Of a stretch of DNA of 64,000 nucleotides, positions 9,351 to 17,300 are shown piece after piece. The position numbers and the translations under genes are program-made. Positions within the stretch are counted from its first letter, which is position 1. Each line of letters starts with the position of its first letter. A model generated the notes under the pieces. That model made no database searches. It worked only from the letters and a program-made list of their open reading frames with translations, and was not told the DNA's origin. The stretch is from Candidatus Zhuqueibacterota bacterium (lineage in GTDB: Bacteria; Zhuqueibacterota; Zhuqueibacteria; Residuimicrobiales; Krinioviventaceae), in contig JAFGSB010000140.1 in NCBI GenBank assembly GCA_016934825.1, positions 62,001 through 126,000 on the forward strand, written 5' to 3'.

Positions 9351-9540
9351 GAAAATCAGAATTATAAAAAATTTTGCTCAATATGTGTATACATTGTGCC
9401 CCATATGTTTTCGTGTTTTGTGTCAATTTTGTCACAATGTATTGCCGAAATTGATTAATTTTTCTACATGATTTTTATTATTTATATACCGGTTCCGAAT
9501 TTTTAAAAAATGTCCCATCAGGGTATCAATTACTTTTGAA

Positions 9541-9592
9541 AAAAAAATATATATAAAAACCCTCTTGTCGATTTTTACTCGACAAGAGGGTT
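9541..9592 (-). terminator. Rho-independent terminator of the ferritin gene
   Basis: A 14-bp perfect inverted repeat (arms 9558-9571 and 9579-9592, 7-base loop) lies 30 bases beyond the ferritin stop. Read on the minus strand the hairpin is followed by a T/A-rich tract ending in a long T run (9541-9557). There is no T run on the plus side, so it serves the minus strand. Confidence 0.93.
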
Positions 9593-9622
9593 ATGCCCGC
9601 TGATAAAAAGCAAAAAAATTAT

Positions 9623-10114
9623 CTATTCACCGCGTTTACCCAACTGCGCGTCAAGCATCAGTATTGCGTGTCCGGCTTCTCCAATCAATTTCAACTTGGC
9701 AACAATAGCGTCCATAGTTGCCTCTTCTTCAACCTGTTCGGTCACGAACCAGTTTAAAAACGCCCTGGTCGCATGATCATTTTCCTTTATGGCCTGGTCC
9801 ACAAGTTTATTAATACTTGCCGTAATGAATTTTTCATGTTTCAAAGACATTTCAAAAATTTCAAGAGCCCCTTTGTAATCTGCCTGCGGTTTTTCCAGGG
9901 CTTCCAGGACAACTCTGCCGCCCTGTTCGTTCACATAATTATAAATTTTCATTGCGTGCTCAAGTTCTTCCCCGGCCTGTGCTTTCATAAATGCGGCCAT
10001 GCCGTCAAAATTTTCACTTTCAAAATATGCCGCCATTGCAAAATAAAGATATGCGGAGTATGTTTCTTTATTAATCTGTCCGTTTAATGCTTTTTCCATT
10101 TCTTTTGAAATCAT
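9623..10114 (-). CDS. ftnA: Non-heme bacterial ferritin
   Basis: 163 residues, the usual length for FtnA-type ferritin. The ferroxidase-centre ligands fall at their canonical positions: Glu17 (NKE), Glu50 and His53 (GEELEHA), Glu94 (KHEKF), Gln127 and Glu130 (TEQVEEE). The protein oxidises Fe(II) and stores Fe(III) in a 24-mer cytoplasmic shell. A good ribosome-binding site (AAAGGAG) precedes the ATG. It is monocistronic, with a strong terminator downstream and an AT-rich 190-base region upstream that also contains the downstream end of the Fe-S protein gene transcription unit. Its neighbours, an Fe-S protein and a Crp/Fnr regulator, make this an iron/redox corner of the chromosome. Confidence 0.96.
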   Translation of the reverse strand: MISKEMEKALNGQINKETYSAYLYFAMAAYFESENFDGMAAFMKAQAGEELEHAMKIYNYVNEQGGRVVLEALEKPQADYKGALEIFEMSLKHEKFITASINKLVDQAIKENDHATRAFLNWFVTEQVEEEATMDAIVAKLKLIGEAGHAILMLDAQLGKRGE

Positions 10115-10307
10115 TTTTAACTCCTTTAATTCTGATGATTCATTATGCGAAATTTATTTTATCACATAAAGTATTATTTTTTATTTTTTCTACTTTATTT
10201 AACAAAAAACTGTTTATTTTATTTCAGGAATTTAAAAAATGAAATTATTTTATGTAAATTTTTAATATAAAAAACCTTTGAGGACCCATTTACCTCATGA
10301 ACTAAAA

Positions 10308-11150
10308 TTAAATCCACTCTTCCCTTAATATTTCTCCCTCCAGACTGACGATATAATTTTTAACCGGCACTTTCCGCTCAGCCGATTCAACCGCCTGCAG
10401 GGCAAGAGAGAGCAGACCACCGCAGCACGGGACCTGCATGGTCATGACCGTCAGGGTATTTATTTCGGCCATGTCGATTAATGCAATCAATTTATCGAGA
10501 TAAACCTGCCTGCCGTCGTCCAGTTTCGGACAGGCAATGGCCAGTTTTTTCCCTTTTAAATAATCGTTATGAAAATCTCCCATACTAAAAGCCACACAAT
10601 CCGCTGCCAAAAGCAGATCGGCGTTCCGGTAATGCGGTGCGGTTGGCGATATCAAATGCATTTGAATGGGCCAGTGCGATAACTGCGAAGGCCGCTGTCC
10701 CTGCACCGGAATAGTATCGGAGGTTTTATTCGCCAATTCCATATTACGGGAACCGGGGCATCCCGCAAAATGTTGATCGTTCATTTTTGTCTCCTCGTTA
10801 TCCGCAATATTGATATGTCGTTCTTTTAAATATTCCATTGCCTGGTTCAGGAACACGGTCTCTCCATGATCCCTTAAATGCTTTATATGCGCAAGTATTG
10901 TATTTTTACCCTGTTTTACGATGTTCTCCATAACTTTTATTTCATCATATGGTTCGGACTCCCTTTCTTCTATGGTAATCGCTCCCTCCGGACAAAATCC
11001 CAGACAGGCCCCGAGACCATCGCAAAACAGATCGCTCACCAGGCGCGCTTTACCGTCAATTAGCTGGATTGCGCCTTCCGGACATTCGGGTATACACAAT
11101 CCGCAGCCGGTACATATAGCTTCGTCTATTTTTATAATTTTTCTTTTCAT
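10308..11150 (-). CDS. 4Fe-4S dicluster ferredoxin-domain protein
   Basis: 280 residues. The N-terminus has two ferredoxin-type motifs: CTGCGLCIPECPEGA (residues about 13-27) and a second with wider first spacing, CDGLGACLGFCPEGA (about 43-57). The C-terminal half has further Cys (FAGCPGS, AADCVAFS, ACPKLDD and a CCGG near the end) that could bind another cluster or metal. Such stand-alone ferredoxin proteins with this tail occur near Crp/Fnr regulators and hybrid-cluster-protein genes in anaerobes; an electron-transfer role in the cytoplasm is likely, the partner is unknown. It is divergent from the Crp/Fnr regulator gene, and the FNR box between them sits exactly 41.5 bases upstream of its inferred transcription start. 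Confidence 0.85.
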   Translation of the reverse strand: MKRKIIKIDEAICTGCGLCIPECPEGAIQLIDGKARLVSDLFCDGLGACLGFCPEGAITIEERESEPYDEIKVMENIVKQGKNTILAHIKHLRDHGETVFLNQAMEYLKERHINIADNEETKMNDQHFAGCPGSRNMELANKTSDTIPVQGQRPSQLSHWPIQMHLISPTAPHYRNADLLLAADCVAFSMGDFHNDYLKGKKLAIACPKLDDGRQVYLDKLIALIDMAEINTLTVMTMQVPCCGGLLSLALQAVESAERKVPVKNYIVSLEGEILREEWI

Positions 11151-11193
11151 AATCCTCTTTCCTTTATCATTTCTTCATCGCTGTTATGGGAAA

Positions 11194-11199
11194 AATATA
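11194..11199 (-). promoter_or_regulatory. -10 element of the Fe-S protein promoter
   Basis: On the minus strand TATATT occupies 11199-11194. With a start at about 11187 it lies at -12 to -7 and the FNR box is centred at -41.5, the class II activator geometry. The leader before the ATG at 11150 would be 36 bases. Confidence 0.5.
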
Positions 11200-11221
11200 A
11201 TACAAAAATGCGGCAACCGCC

Positions 11222-11235
11222 TTGATTCGGATCAA
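11222..11235. promoter_or_regulatory. FNR-type operator TTGAT-N4-ATCAA
   Basis: TTGATTCGGATCAA is a perfect match to the FNR half-site pair, extended to 6+6 bases by flanking C and G. It lies midway between the divergent Fe-S protein (start 11150) and the Crp/Fnr regulator (start 11310). The regulator's recognition helix has the E-x-x-S-R residues that read this sequence in FNR. Confidence 0.85.
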
Positions 11236-11309
11236 GTGAAATGTTTTTTTATTTCAGATTTGTTTTTATTTGAATATATTAACCCGTCAATCATTACCCG
11301 GACTAAACA

Positions 11310-11978
11310 ATGACTTCAGAACTTTTATACACAATTGAACAAAATCTAAGAAAAGCTGCATTTTTCAAAGATATCTCGGACAAAAGCAGAAAAGCGCTGG
11401 CGGAAATTTGTATCCCAAAAAATATTAACAAAAAACAGATCCTGTTCACTGAAGGCGAAACGGGGCATTCGATTTATTTTTGCGTGAGCGGCAATATCCA
11501 GTTATACAAAACCACCGGCGAAGGACGAGAGATCGTCATTAAAACCATCAAACCGGGAGAAATTTTTGCAGAGGTCATATTATTCGAGGAAAGTAAATAC
11601 CCGGTCTCCGCGCTTTCGCTTGCCGCCGGACAGGTTTATGTGATACCCAAAAAACAAATTTTTTGTCTGCTGAACAATGAAGATTTCAGGAATGATTTCA
11701 TCAGCATGTTGATGAAAAAGCAGCGATACCTCGCCAACCAGATAAAATACCTGACCCTGCATGATGTTGAAGAACGGCTGTTTTTGTTTCTGAAGGAACA
11801 ATACGGAAGACAAAAAGAAATAAAGCCTTCTCTGTCCAAAAAGGACATTGCCGCGGCAATCGGAACGACCCCGGAATCACTGTCACGGTTATTAATGCGA
11901 TTAAAACAGGAAAACAAATTAAAGTGGGAAGAAAAAATAATCAAAATCAATCCCACAGTCTGGCAGAACCTGGATTGA
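11310..11978 (+). CDS. Crp/Fnr-family transcriptional regulator
   Basis: 222 residues. An N-terminal cyclic-nucleotide-binding-like beta-roll (about 20-130, with GETGHSIYFCVSGNIQLY and IKPGEIFAEVILFEE), a long dimerisation helix, and a C-terminal winged helix (about 155-220) including LSKKDIAAAIGTTPESLSRLLMRLK. Glu, Ser and Arg of ESLSR match the residues with which FNR contacts TTGAT, and a perfect TTGAT-N4-ATCAA site lies upstream. The N-terminal Cys cluster of oxygen-sensing FNR is absent, so it is more like DNR/NtcA/HcpR-type sensors of NO, redox or metabolites; the ligand is unknown. It probably regulates itself and the divergent Fe-S protein gene. A bidirectional terminator follows. Confidence 0.9.
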   Translation: MTSELLYTIEQNLRKAAFFKDISDKSRKALAEICIPKNINKKQILFTEGETGHSIYFCVSGNIQLYKTTGEGREIVIKTIKPGEIFAEVILFEESKYPVSALSLAAGQVYVIPKKQIFCLLNNEDFRNDFISMLMKKQRYLANQIKYLTLHDVEERLFLFLKEQYGRQKEIKPSLSKKDIAAAIGTTPESLSRLLMRLKQENKLKWEEKIIKINPTVWQNLD

Positions 11979-11983
11979 TATAA

Positions 11984-12009
11984 AAATGCCTCATTTTCAT
12001 GAGGCATTT
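11984..12009. terminator. Bidirectional intrinsic terminator
   Basis: A perfect 10-bp stem AAATGCCTCA/TGAGGCATTT with a 6-base loop sits between the convergent regulator and OsmC genes. T-rich sequence follows it on the plus strand (TTCTTTT) and on the minus strand (TTTTTATA), so it can stop both. Confidence 0.88.
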
Positions 12010-12012
12010 CTT

Positions 12013-12414
12013 TTATACGTTTACCGTTTGTGTTTCGGTTTTTAAATTCGCATATACTTTTATGTCCGGAGGCGACACCAGATGTTTTTTGACCGCGCAC
12101 AAATCTGCCGCGCGTATTACCGCTTCTTTATATTTTACCGGGAAATCTTCCGGTAAATTTATATCCAAAGTAATATTGCTGATCATGCGTGTAACGGGGT
12201 CCCTCTCCATTTTTTGTATAATTTCAATATTTTCCGCCGATATACCTCTTTGATCACAAAAATTTTTTACATAAATTCCGGCACAGGTCCCGATCGACGC
12301 CAGGAACAAAGCAAAAGGCGGCGGGGCCGTACCATCCTGATTGGTTACGATATTCAGGTTTCCGTATTCCGCATCGACTCGTGAGGCGCCGGGAAATTTT
12401 ATTTTCAGTTCCAT
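12013..12414 (-). CDS. OsmC/Ohr family protein
   Basis: 133 residues. The pattern PPPFALFLASIGTCAGIYVKNFCDQRG and a second conserved Cys segment AADLCAVKKHL mark the OsmC/YhfA family, in which paired Cys reduce organic hydroperoxides in the classical members. Here the first Cys lies in GTCAG and another in NFC, closer to the YhfA-like branch than to Ohr, so peroxidase activity is less certain. Cytoplasmic, no leader. It converges with the Crp/Fnr gene and shares its terminator; the start is divergent from the DNA glycosylase gene, with a short intergenic region that must hold both promoters. Confidence 0.85.
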   Translation of the reverse strand: MELKIKFPGASRVDAEYGNLNIVTNQDGTAPPPFALFLASIGTCAGIYVKNFCDQRGISAENIEIIQKMERDPVTRMISNITLDINLPEDFPVKYKEAVIRAADLCAVKKHLVSPPDIKVYANLKTETQTVNV

Positions 12415-12492
12415 TTTCGCTCCATATTATTACCGTGGTATTTTTTTTATTATTAATTTGATGAATTTGAATGTAAAAGGATGCAGACAGGC

Positions 12493-13401
12493 ATGGACTT
12501 TATTTATGAAATCCCCAAACCGTTTTCTTTTGAAGCGACCGTAAAGACACACGGCTGGTTTCAGCTTACCCCTTTTTACTGGGACAACCAGGCCAAAATT
12601 TTGCGATGGGCGGTCGGTCTCGATTCGACAAATCCAGTTTTGATTTCGGTCAGTGAAGATAACGACCATAACCAAACATCGACAAAACTTTTATTTACAG
12701 GTTCCTTTCCCGATGACGGCATAAAAGATATCATCATCCGGAAATTCCGGCACATCTTTAATCTGAATATGGACCTGACCGGTTTTTACAAAATCTGTTC
12801 CCGCTATCCCATACTACAAAAAGTGCCGCAACTTGGCATGGGTCGGATCATGCGCTGCGAATCCGTATTCGAAGATGTTTTCAAAAGCATTTGCGGCACG
12901 AATGTTCAGTGGAAACAGGCCGTAACAATGATCAATAACATCGCCCGTCTGGGTACGCCCGTACCGGGCAGTGACCTGCGTTTATTTCCTTCTCCGGAAC
13001 AAATCCTTGACGCCGGGGAACAATTTCTTAAAGAAACCGGCCGGGTCGGTTACAGGAGCGGTTATCTAATCGACCTGTGTCAGCGGTCCTTACAGCACGA
13101 TCAAATGCTGACACAAATTGAAAACGGATCGCTGTCATATAATGAATTGAACAAGTACTTTTTAAGTTTTAAGGGGATCGGTAAAATTACCGCCCGATAT
13201 CTGTGCGCCCTATACGGAAAATACGATGAACTGGCAGTGGACAGCCTGGTGATATCCTATATGACAAAAACACATTTCAAAGGCATTAAACCCACCGCCA
13301 AAAAGGTGGAAGATTTTTACTCCGAATTCGGTTCCTGGAAATATCTTGCCTACTGGATGGAGTTTATCATCAATAAAGGATGGAACCCGGATGCCGGATA
13401 A
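12493..13401 (+). CDS. AlkA-like HhH-GPD DNA glycosylase
   Basis: About 302 residues from the ATG at 12493; the ATG at 12481 is also in frame but its only Shine-Dalgarno (AAAAGG) abuts it, while that site is spaced 12 bases from 12493. An N-terminal AlkA/OGG-like beta domain (HGWFQLTPFYWD) is followed by the helical glycosylase fold, a helix-hairpin-helix FKGIGKITARYLCALYG (about 218-234) and the catalytic Asp in ELAVDSLV. The position after the hairpin aligns with AlkA (GIGRWTA) rather than with the Lys of OGG1, suggesting a monofunctional glycosylase that removes alkylated bases. It overlaps the next gene by 11 bases, so the two are likely co-translated. Confidence 0.85.
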   Translation: MDFIYEIPKPFSFEATVKTHGWFQLTPFYWDNQAKILRWAVGLDSTNPVLISVSEDNDHNQTSTKLLFTGSFPDDGIKDIIIRKFRHIFNLNMDLTGFYKICSRYPILQKVPQLGMGRIMRCESVFEDVFKSICGTNVQWKQAVTMINNIARLGTPVPGSDLRLFPSPEQILDAGEQFLKETGRVGYRSGYLIDLCQRSLQHDQMLTQIENGSLSYNELNKYFLSFKGIGKITARYLCALYGKYDELAVDSLVISYMTKTHFKGIKPTAKKVEDFYSEFGSWKYLAYWMEFIINKGWNPDAG

Positions 13402-13951
13402 AGAGTTAAAAGCCCTGAAAAATTTAATTCAGTTTCATATAAAAAATCATCAGTTCCTGACTGAACAGGATGTATACAAATTGCTTTACCAGGGTATAAT
13501 GGGCCCGAAACATTTACTCGGGAATCCCAAAGCAGCGAAACGGTATTTACAGCAGGAATGGGATTCCGTATTACCTGTTAGGGAAGAGTTTTTATTTGAG
13601 CCGGTTTCGACGGATGGACTTGTGTTTCGGATCAATATTCGACCCTGTAAACACATTACCGGCAATTATCATATACTCTGGGATGCCTTATATCAATCAG
13701 CTTTCAGGTTTGAGGAAAATCATGAATTTTTTATTACAACATGGCGAAATTTTTATCAACTTGTTCTGGAAAGCAAACTGCCTTTTTCTATAAAAAAAAT
13801 TGACGAACTGAACGGCGGAGCCAAAAAAAATAACTATCCTGCCATGCATCATTCAAAGGAATATAATACGGCCAACAAACCGGCTTACCGGGTAGTGATC
13901 AAAAAAGAACTTGAAAAGCTAATAGAGTTGACAACCCCTAAAAAACAATAA
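13391..13951 (+). CDS. Conserved hypothetical protein
   Basis: 186 residues from the ATG at 13391, preceded at a good distance by AAAGGA; an in-frame ATG 45 bases upstream lies deep within the glycosylase gene and has no such site. The segment DVYKLLYQGIMGPKHLL followed by QQEWDSV looks like a conserved core that I have seen in small uncharacterised bacterial proteins, but I cannot name a family or a function. Soluble, no leader, no metal motif; a basic C-terminus (VVIKKELEKLIELTTPKKQ). It overlaps the DNA glycosylase and is followed 18 bases later by the methionine sulfoxide reductase gene, suggesting a repair/stress operon of three. Confidence 0.7.
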   Translation: MPDKELKALKNLIQFHIKNHQFLTEQDVYKLLYQGIMGPKHLLGNPKAAKRYLQQEWDSVLPVREEFLFEPVSTDGLVFRINIRPCKHITGNYHILWDALYQSAFRFEENHEFFITTWRNFYQLVLESKLPFSIKKIDELNGGAKKNNYPAMHHSKEYNTANKPAYRVVIKKELEKLIELTTPKKQ

Positions 13952-13968
13952 TATTTACAGGAACATAA

Positions 13969-14427
13969 ATGAACAAAGTTGAAGCTTATAAATGGGCCGC
14001 AAAACGGATTCGGGCTCAGGTATTGAGGAATATTGACAGGACAGCCACACTGGGAAATACATCGGCTATTTTAAAAGAATATTTTCCCGGCTTTTTTTGG
14101 GTTGGATTTTATTTTGTGAACACGGACCATCTTCTGTTAGGCCCATTTCAGGGGCCGCCGGCCTGTATTAAATTAAATCTCCGACAGGGGGTATGCGCAA
14201 ATTGTGTAGAGAAAAAGGAAACCGTCATAGTGCCTAATGTTCATGAATTCCCGGGACATGTCCCCTGCAGCGACCGGTCAAATTCCGAAATCGTCGTACC
14301 GGTCTTTGATAAAAACAAAAACATCAGGGCCATTCTGGATATTGACAGCGAAAAGTTCAATGACTTTGACGAAACCGACGCAAAAGGTCTTGAAGCTGTA
14401 GCTGCCCTGCTGTCGGAAATTATGTAA
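13969..14427 (+). CDS. msrC: Free methionine-(R)-sulfoxide reductase (GAF fold)
   Basis: 152 residues, the size of fRMsr. The GAF-fold signature of the family is intact: WVGFYFV, LGPFQGPPACIKL, QGVCANCVEK, PNVHEFPGH, PCSDRSNSEIVVPVF. The three redox Cys of the E. coli enzyme correspond to Cys in PPAC, GVC and HVPC; an additional Cys (NC) follows the second. The enzyme reduces free methionine-R-sulfoxide with thioredoxin, in the cytoplasm. It ends the glycosylase-hypothetical-msrC run. After the stop, an inverted repeat AAACGGG/CCCGTTT (14426-14465, 26-base loop) may be a weak terminator. Confidence 0.93.
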   Translation: MNKVEAYKWAAKRIRAQVLRNIDRTATLGNTSAILKEYFPGFFWVGFYFVNTDHLLLGPFQGPPACIKLNLRQGVCANCVEKKETVIVPNVHEFPGHVPCSDRSNSEIVVPVFDKNKNIRAILDIDSEKFNDFDETDAKGLEAVAALLSEIM

Positions 14428-14561
14428 ACGGGCCGTATTGTTGGCGGTTCGTATTTGACCCGTTTGATTTATTCTTCAATATAAAATTTTTGTAATTTTG
14501 CCAATTTATCTTTAAATTATCCGTAATCGAATGAATAATAAATTATATGAAAGGCACATGA

Positions 14562-15545
14562 ATGCCCGTTTTTAAAGTAGGATTGATCGGGGTAGGCAAG
14601 CTGGGTGAATATCATTGCAACGCGTTATCCCAGTTAAAAGATGCGGAACTGACAGGTATATACGATATAGAGTCCGACAGGAAAAAACAGGTCGCGGATA
14701 AATATAATTGCCGGGCATTTGAATCGGTTGAAGAATTAATCAAGACGTCAGAAATTATCGGTATAATCGTCCCGACAACGCGTCATTTGGAGACGGCAAA
14801 ACAGGCGCTTGCCGCCGGCAAGCCCGTTTTTGTGGAAAAACCCATCGCCAGTTCAATAGCCGAAGCGGAAGAAATGGTCAGCCTGGCCGCAGAGCGGAAT
14901 GTTCCCCTGCAAACGGGTCATATCGAACGTTTTAATCCGGCCATCAGGGCGCTCAATAATTTTGACCTGCACCCTATGTTCATCGAATCACATCGCCTGG
15001 CGCCCTTTGATCCGCGGGGCACTGATGTGGCCGTTATTCTTGACCTGATGATACACGATATTGATATTATATTGAGCCTGGTTAAAAGCAAGGTAGCGGA
15101 AATTCATGCCAACGGCGTTGCGATCGTCTCGGGTGAAATAGATATAGCCAACGCGCGAATACAATTTGAAAACGGGTGTGTGGCAAACGTCACCGCCAGC
15201 CGTATATCGCAGAGAAAAATGCGCAAGATGCGCCTGTTTCAAAAAGATTCCTACATCTCGATCGATTTCCTGCAGAGACTGACGGAATTATTTCAGATTG
15301 TCGATGAAAGCAATTTTGTTCCCAATACAATGAGTCTCGGACAAATCGAAAAAGGCAAACATAAGAGGAACATAATTTACACTCAGCCGCAACCACCGGA
15401 CGAGGACGCGATGCAGGCGGAATGGAAAAGCTTTTTCCATGCGATTGAAACAGGCGGCACTCCGGTTGTCAGCGGACAGGACGGTCTTGAAGCTCTAAAA
15501 ATAGCCACAGAAATAACAGAGATCATAAAAAATCAAAAAATATAG
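14562..15545 (+). CDS. Gfo/Idh/MocA oxidoreductase, possibly GnnA-like (UDP-GlcNAc 3-dehydrogenase)
   Basis: 327 residues. Rossmann GIGVGKLGEYH-type nucleotide site at the N-terminus (GxGxxG at about 9-14), the family EKP motif (KPVFVEKPIA, about 90) and GHIERFNPA in the catalytic domain. A ribosome-binding site (AAAGG) precedes the ATG. It begins an operon-like run with lpxB, a DUF374 acyltransferase and lpxK. In Leptospira and Acidithiobacillus a Gfo/Idh/MocA enzyme, GnnA, oxidises UDP-GlcNAc at C3 so that GnnB can make the 3-amino sugar of amide-linked lipid A; the context makes that role attractive here, but no GnnB aminotransferase is in the window, so it is an inference. Confidence 0.88.
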   Translation: MPVFKVGLIGVGKLGEYHCNALSQLKDAELTGIYDIESDRKKQVADKYNCRAFESVEELIKTSEIIGIIVPTTRHLETAKQALAAGKPVFVEKPIASSIAEAEEMVSLAAERNVPLQTGHIERFNPAIRALNNFDLHPMFIESHRLAPFDPRGTDVAVILDLMIHDIDIILSLVKSKVAEIHANGVAIVSGEIDIANARIQFENGCVANVTASRISQRKMRKMRLFQKDSYISIDFLQRLTELFQIVDESNFVPNTMSLGQIEKGKHKRNIIYTQPQPPDEDAMQAEWKSFFHAIETGGTPVVSGQDGLEALKIATEITEIIKNQKI

Positions 15546-15554
15546 GAACATACT

Positions 15555-16127
15555 TTGATAAGCAGAGAATTCTTTTTTAAATACAGAAGTTTCACACCCA
15601 TTCCCCTCATCTTGATAGCGCTTGTTTTTGCCAATATCACGATATATTCGTTTATAGCCGGATTTCTGATCGCGTTCTCCGGAGAGGTCATCAGGCTCTG
15701 GTCGGTCCGGTATGCCGGGAAAGCAACGCGTACAACCGGTGAAGTCGGGGCCGATGTACTGGTCACGACCGGCCCTTATGGTCATACAAGAAATCCGTTA
15801 TATCTTGGAAATTTTTTATTAAGCTTCGGTATGCTGTTTATCGCATGGCCGTTGATGCCCTGGTTTATTATGGTCTATTTGGCCCTGTTTTTCGTTCAGT
15901 ACGGCGCAATTATTTCACTGGAGGAGGATTTCCTGAAACAAAAATTCGGCGCCGTTTATACGGAATATATGCAAAATGTACCCCGCTTCCTGCCTCGTTT
16001 AAACAATTGGGGAAAAGGCGACAGAGAGCCGACCCCTCTGAAGAGAGCCTTGCGAACGGAACGCAATACATTACAAAGTTTTACCGCCGTGACCGTTTTA
16101 ATGCTGCTGCGATGGATATTATTTTGA
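15555..16127 (+). CDS. Isoprenylcysteine carboxyl methyltransferase (ICMT/PEMT)-family membrane protein
   Basis: 190 residues, starting with TTG nine bases after the previous stop and preceded by TAGGAACA as ribosome-binding site. Three to four hydrophobic segments (about 12-55, 85-118 and near the C-terminus) and the family motif GPYGHTRNPLYLGNFLLSFG followed by EEDFLKQKFGAVYTEYMQNVPRFLP. The motif binds S-adenosylmethionine in the ICMT/PEMT superfamily. Bacterial members methylate lipids or unknown substrates; the location in a lipid A operon hints at a lipid or envelope substrate. Inner membrane. Confidence 0.85.
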   Translation: MISREFFFKYRSFTPIPLILIALVFANITIYSFIAGFLIAFSGEVIRLWSVRYAGKATRTTGEVGADVLVTTGPYGHTRNPLYLGNFLLSFGMLFIAWPLMPWFIMVYLALFFVQYGAIISLEEDFLKQKFGAVYTEYMQNVPRFLPRLNNWGKGDREPTPLKRALRTERNTLQSFTAVTVLMLLRWILF

Positions 16128-16134
16128 GGAAACC

Positions 16135-17277
16135 ATGTCCACAAAAATCATGATTTTAGCGGGTGAAGCGTCGGGAGATCTGCATGGCGGTGAACTGGTA
16201 AAAGAATTGTTCAAAGCCGAACCAAATCTTGAAATTTTCGGCGTCGGGGGTGATAAAATGCGGCAGGCCGGAATGGAACTCTATTATCATGTTGATCAAC
16301 TGGCATATATCGGTTTCTGGGAAGTCATCAAACACTATTTTTATTTTCGCCGGATTTTTTTTCACTTGCTTGAAGAACTGGATAAACGCCGCCCGGATAT
16401 TGTGGTGTTGATCGACTACCCGGGATTCAATTTGAAATTTGCCAGGCAGGCGCATAAAAAGGGCGTAAATATATTTTATTTCATCGCACCCCAGGTGTGG
16501 GCATGGGCGCAGGGCCGCGCCAAAAAAATGGCCAAATATATCCATCACCTTGCCGTTATTTTCGATTTTGAGGTCCCGTTTTTTAAAAAATACGGCATTA
16601 AAACGACGTTTGTCGGCCATCCTTTAATGGATGGTTTGAAAACAACGATGGATAAACAGACGTTTTGCCAACATTTCGACATGAATCCCGATACTCCCCT
16701 GCTGGCGTTACTGCCGGGCAGTAGAAAACAGGAAATTGAATTTCTTTTACCGGTCATGCTAAAAGCGGCGACAGCGCTTAAAAAGCAACATGGTGATTTG
16801 CAGATAGCCGTCAGTAAGGCGGCAACAATCCGGGAAGAAAATTTTAATTCTTATCTGAAAGAATTCCCGGATGTTCGGATTATCGAAAACAAAACCTACG
16901 ACCTGATGAAACACGCCACCGCCGCATTCGTCGCCTCGGGTACGGCCACCCTGGAAACAGCATGCTTTGAAACCCCGTTTGTCATTGCGTACAGGGTATC
17001 TCCGCTGTCATATTTAATCGGTAAAATGCTTGTAAAAATTCATCATATCGGCCTGGCTAATATCGTCGCCGGGGAGCTGGTAGCAAAGGAATATATTCAA
17101 CAGGGGCTGACCGTAGAAAATGTAAAGCCGGAACTCGAAAAACTATTGTATGATACAAATTACCGGGTTACCAGAATCAACAAGCTTAAAAAAGTAAAAC
17201 AAAAATTAGGCGCACCGGGCGCAGCCGGAAAAACCGCGCTCCTCATTTTGGACCAGTTAAAAACAAACCGGACATAA
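16135..17277 (+). CDS. lpxB: Lipid-A-disaccharide synthase
   Basis: 380 residues, family length. Diagnostic segments in order: ILAGEASGDLHGG at the N-terminus, GVGGDKMRQAGM, LIDYPGFNLKFA, YFIAPQVWAWAQGRAKKM, FVGHPL, LLPGSRKQEI and the SGTATLETA of the GT-B C-terminal domain. The enzyme joins UDP-diacylglucosamine and lipid X to make the disaccharide of lipid A, on the inner face of the inner membrane. It starts eight bases after the ICMT-like gene, and the DUF374 and lpxK genes follow closely in the same direction. Confidence 0.97.
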   Translation: MSTKIMILAGEASGDLHGGELVKELFKAEPNLEIFGVGGDKMRQAGMELYYHVDQLAYIGFWEVIKHYFYFRRIFFHLLEELDKRRPDIVVLIDYPGFNLKFARQAHKKGVNIFYFIAPQVWAWAQGRAKKMAKYIHHLAVIFDFEVPFFKKYGIKTTFVGHPLMDGLKTTMDKQTFCQHFDMNPDTPLLALLPGSRKQEIEFLLPVMLKAATALKKQHGDLQIAVSKAATIREENFNSYLKEFPDVRIIENKTYDLMKHATAAFVASGTATLETACFETPFVIAYRVSPLSYLIGKMLVKIHHIGLANIVAGELVAKEYIQQGLTVENVKPELEKLLYDTNYRVTRINKLKKVKQKLGAPGAAGKTALLILDQLKTNRT

Positions 17278-17300
17278 AGAATAAATCCGAACAACGTGAT

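Noticed and set aside
10878-11313. Open frames on the plus strand opposite the Fe-S protein gene
   Set aside because: They lie antisense to a clearly coding gene with Cys motifs, have no recognisable domains and no ribosome-binding site.
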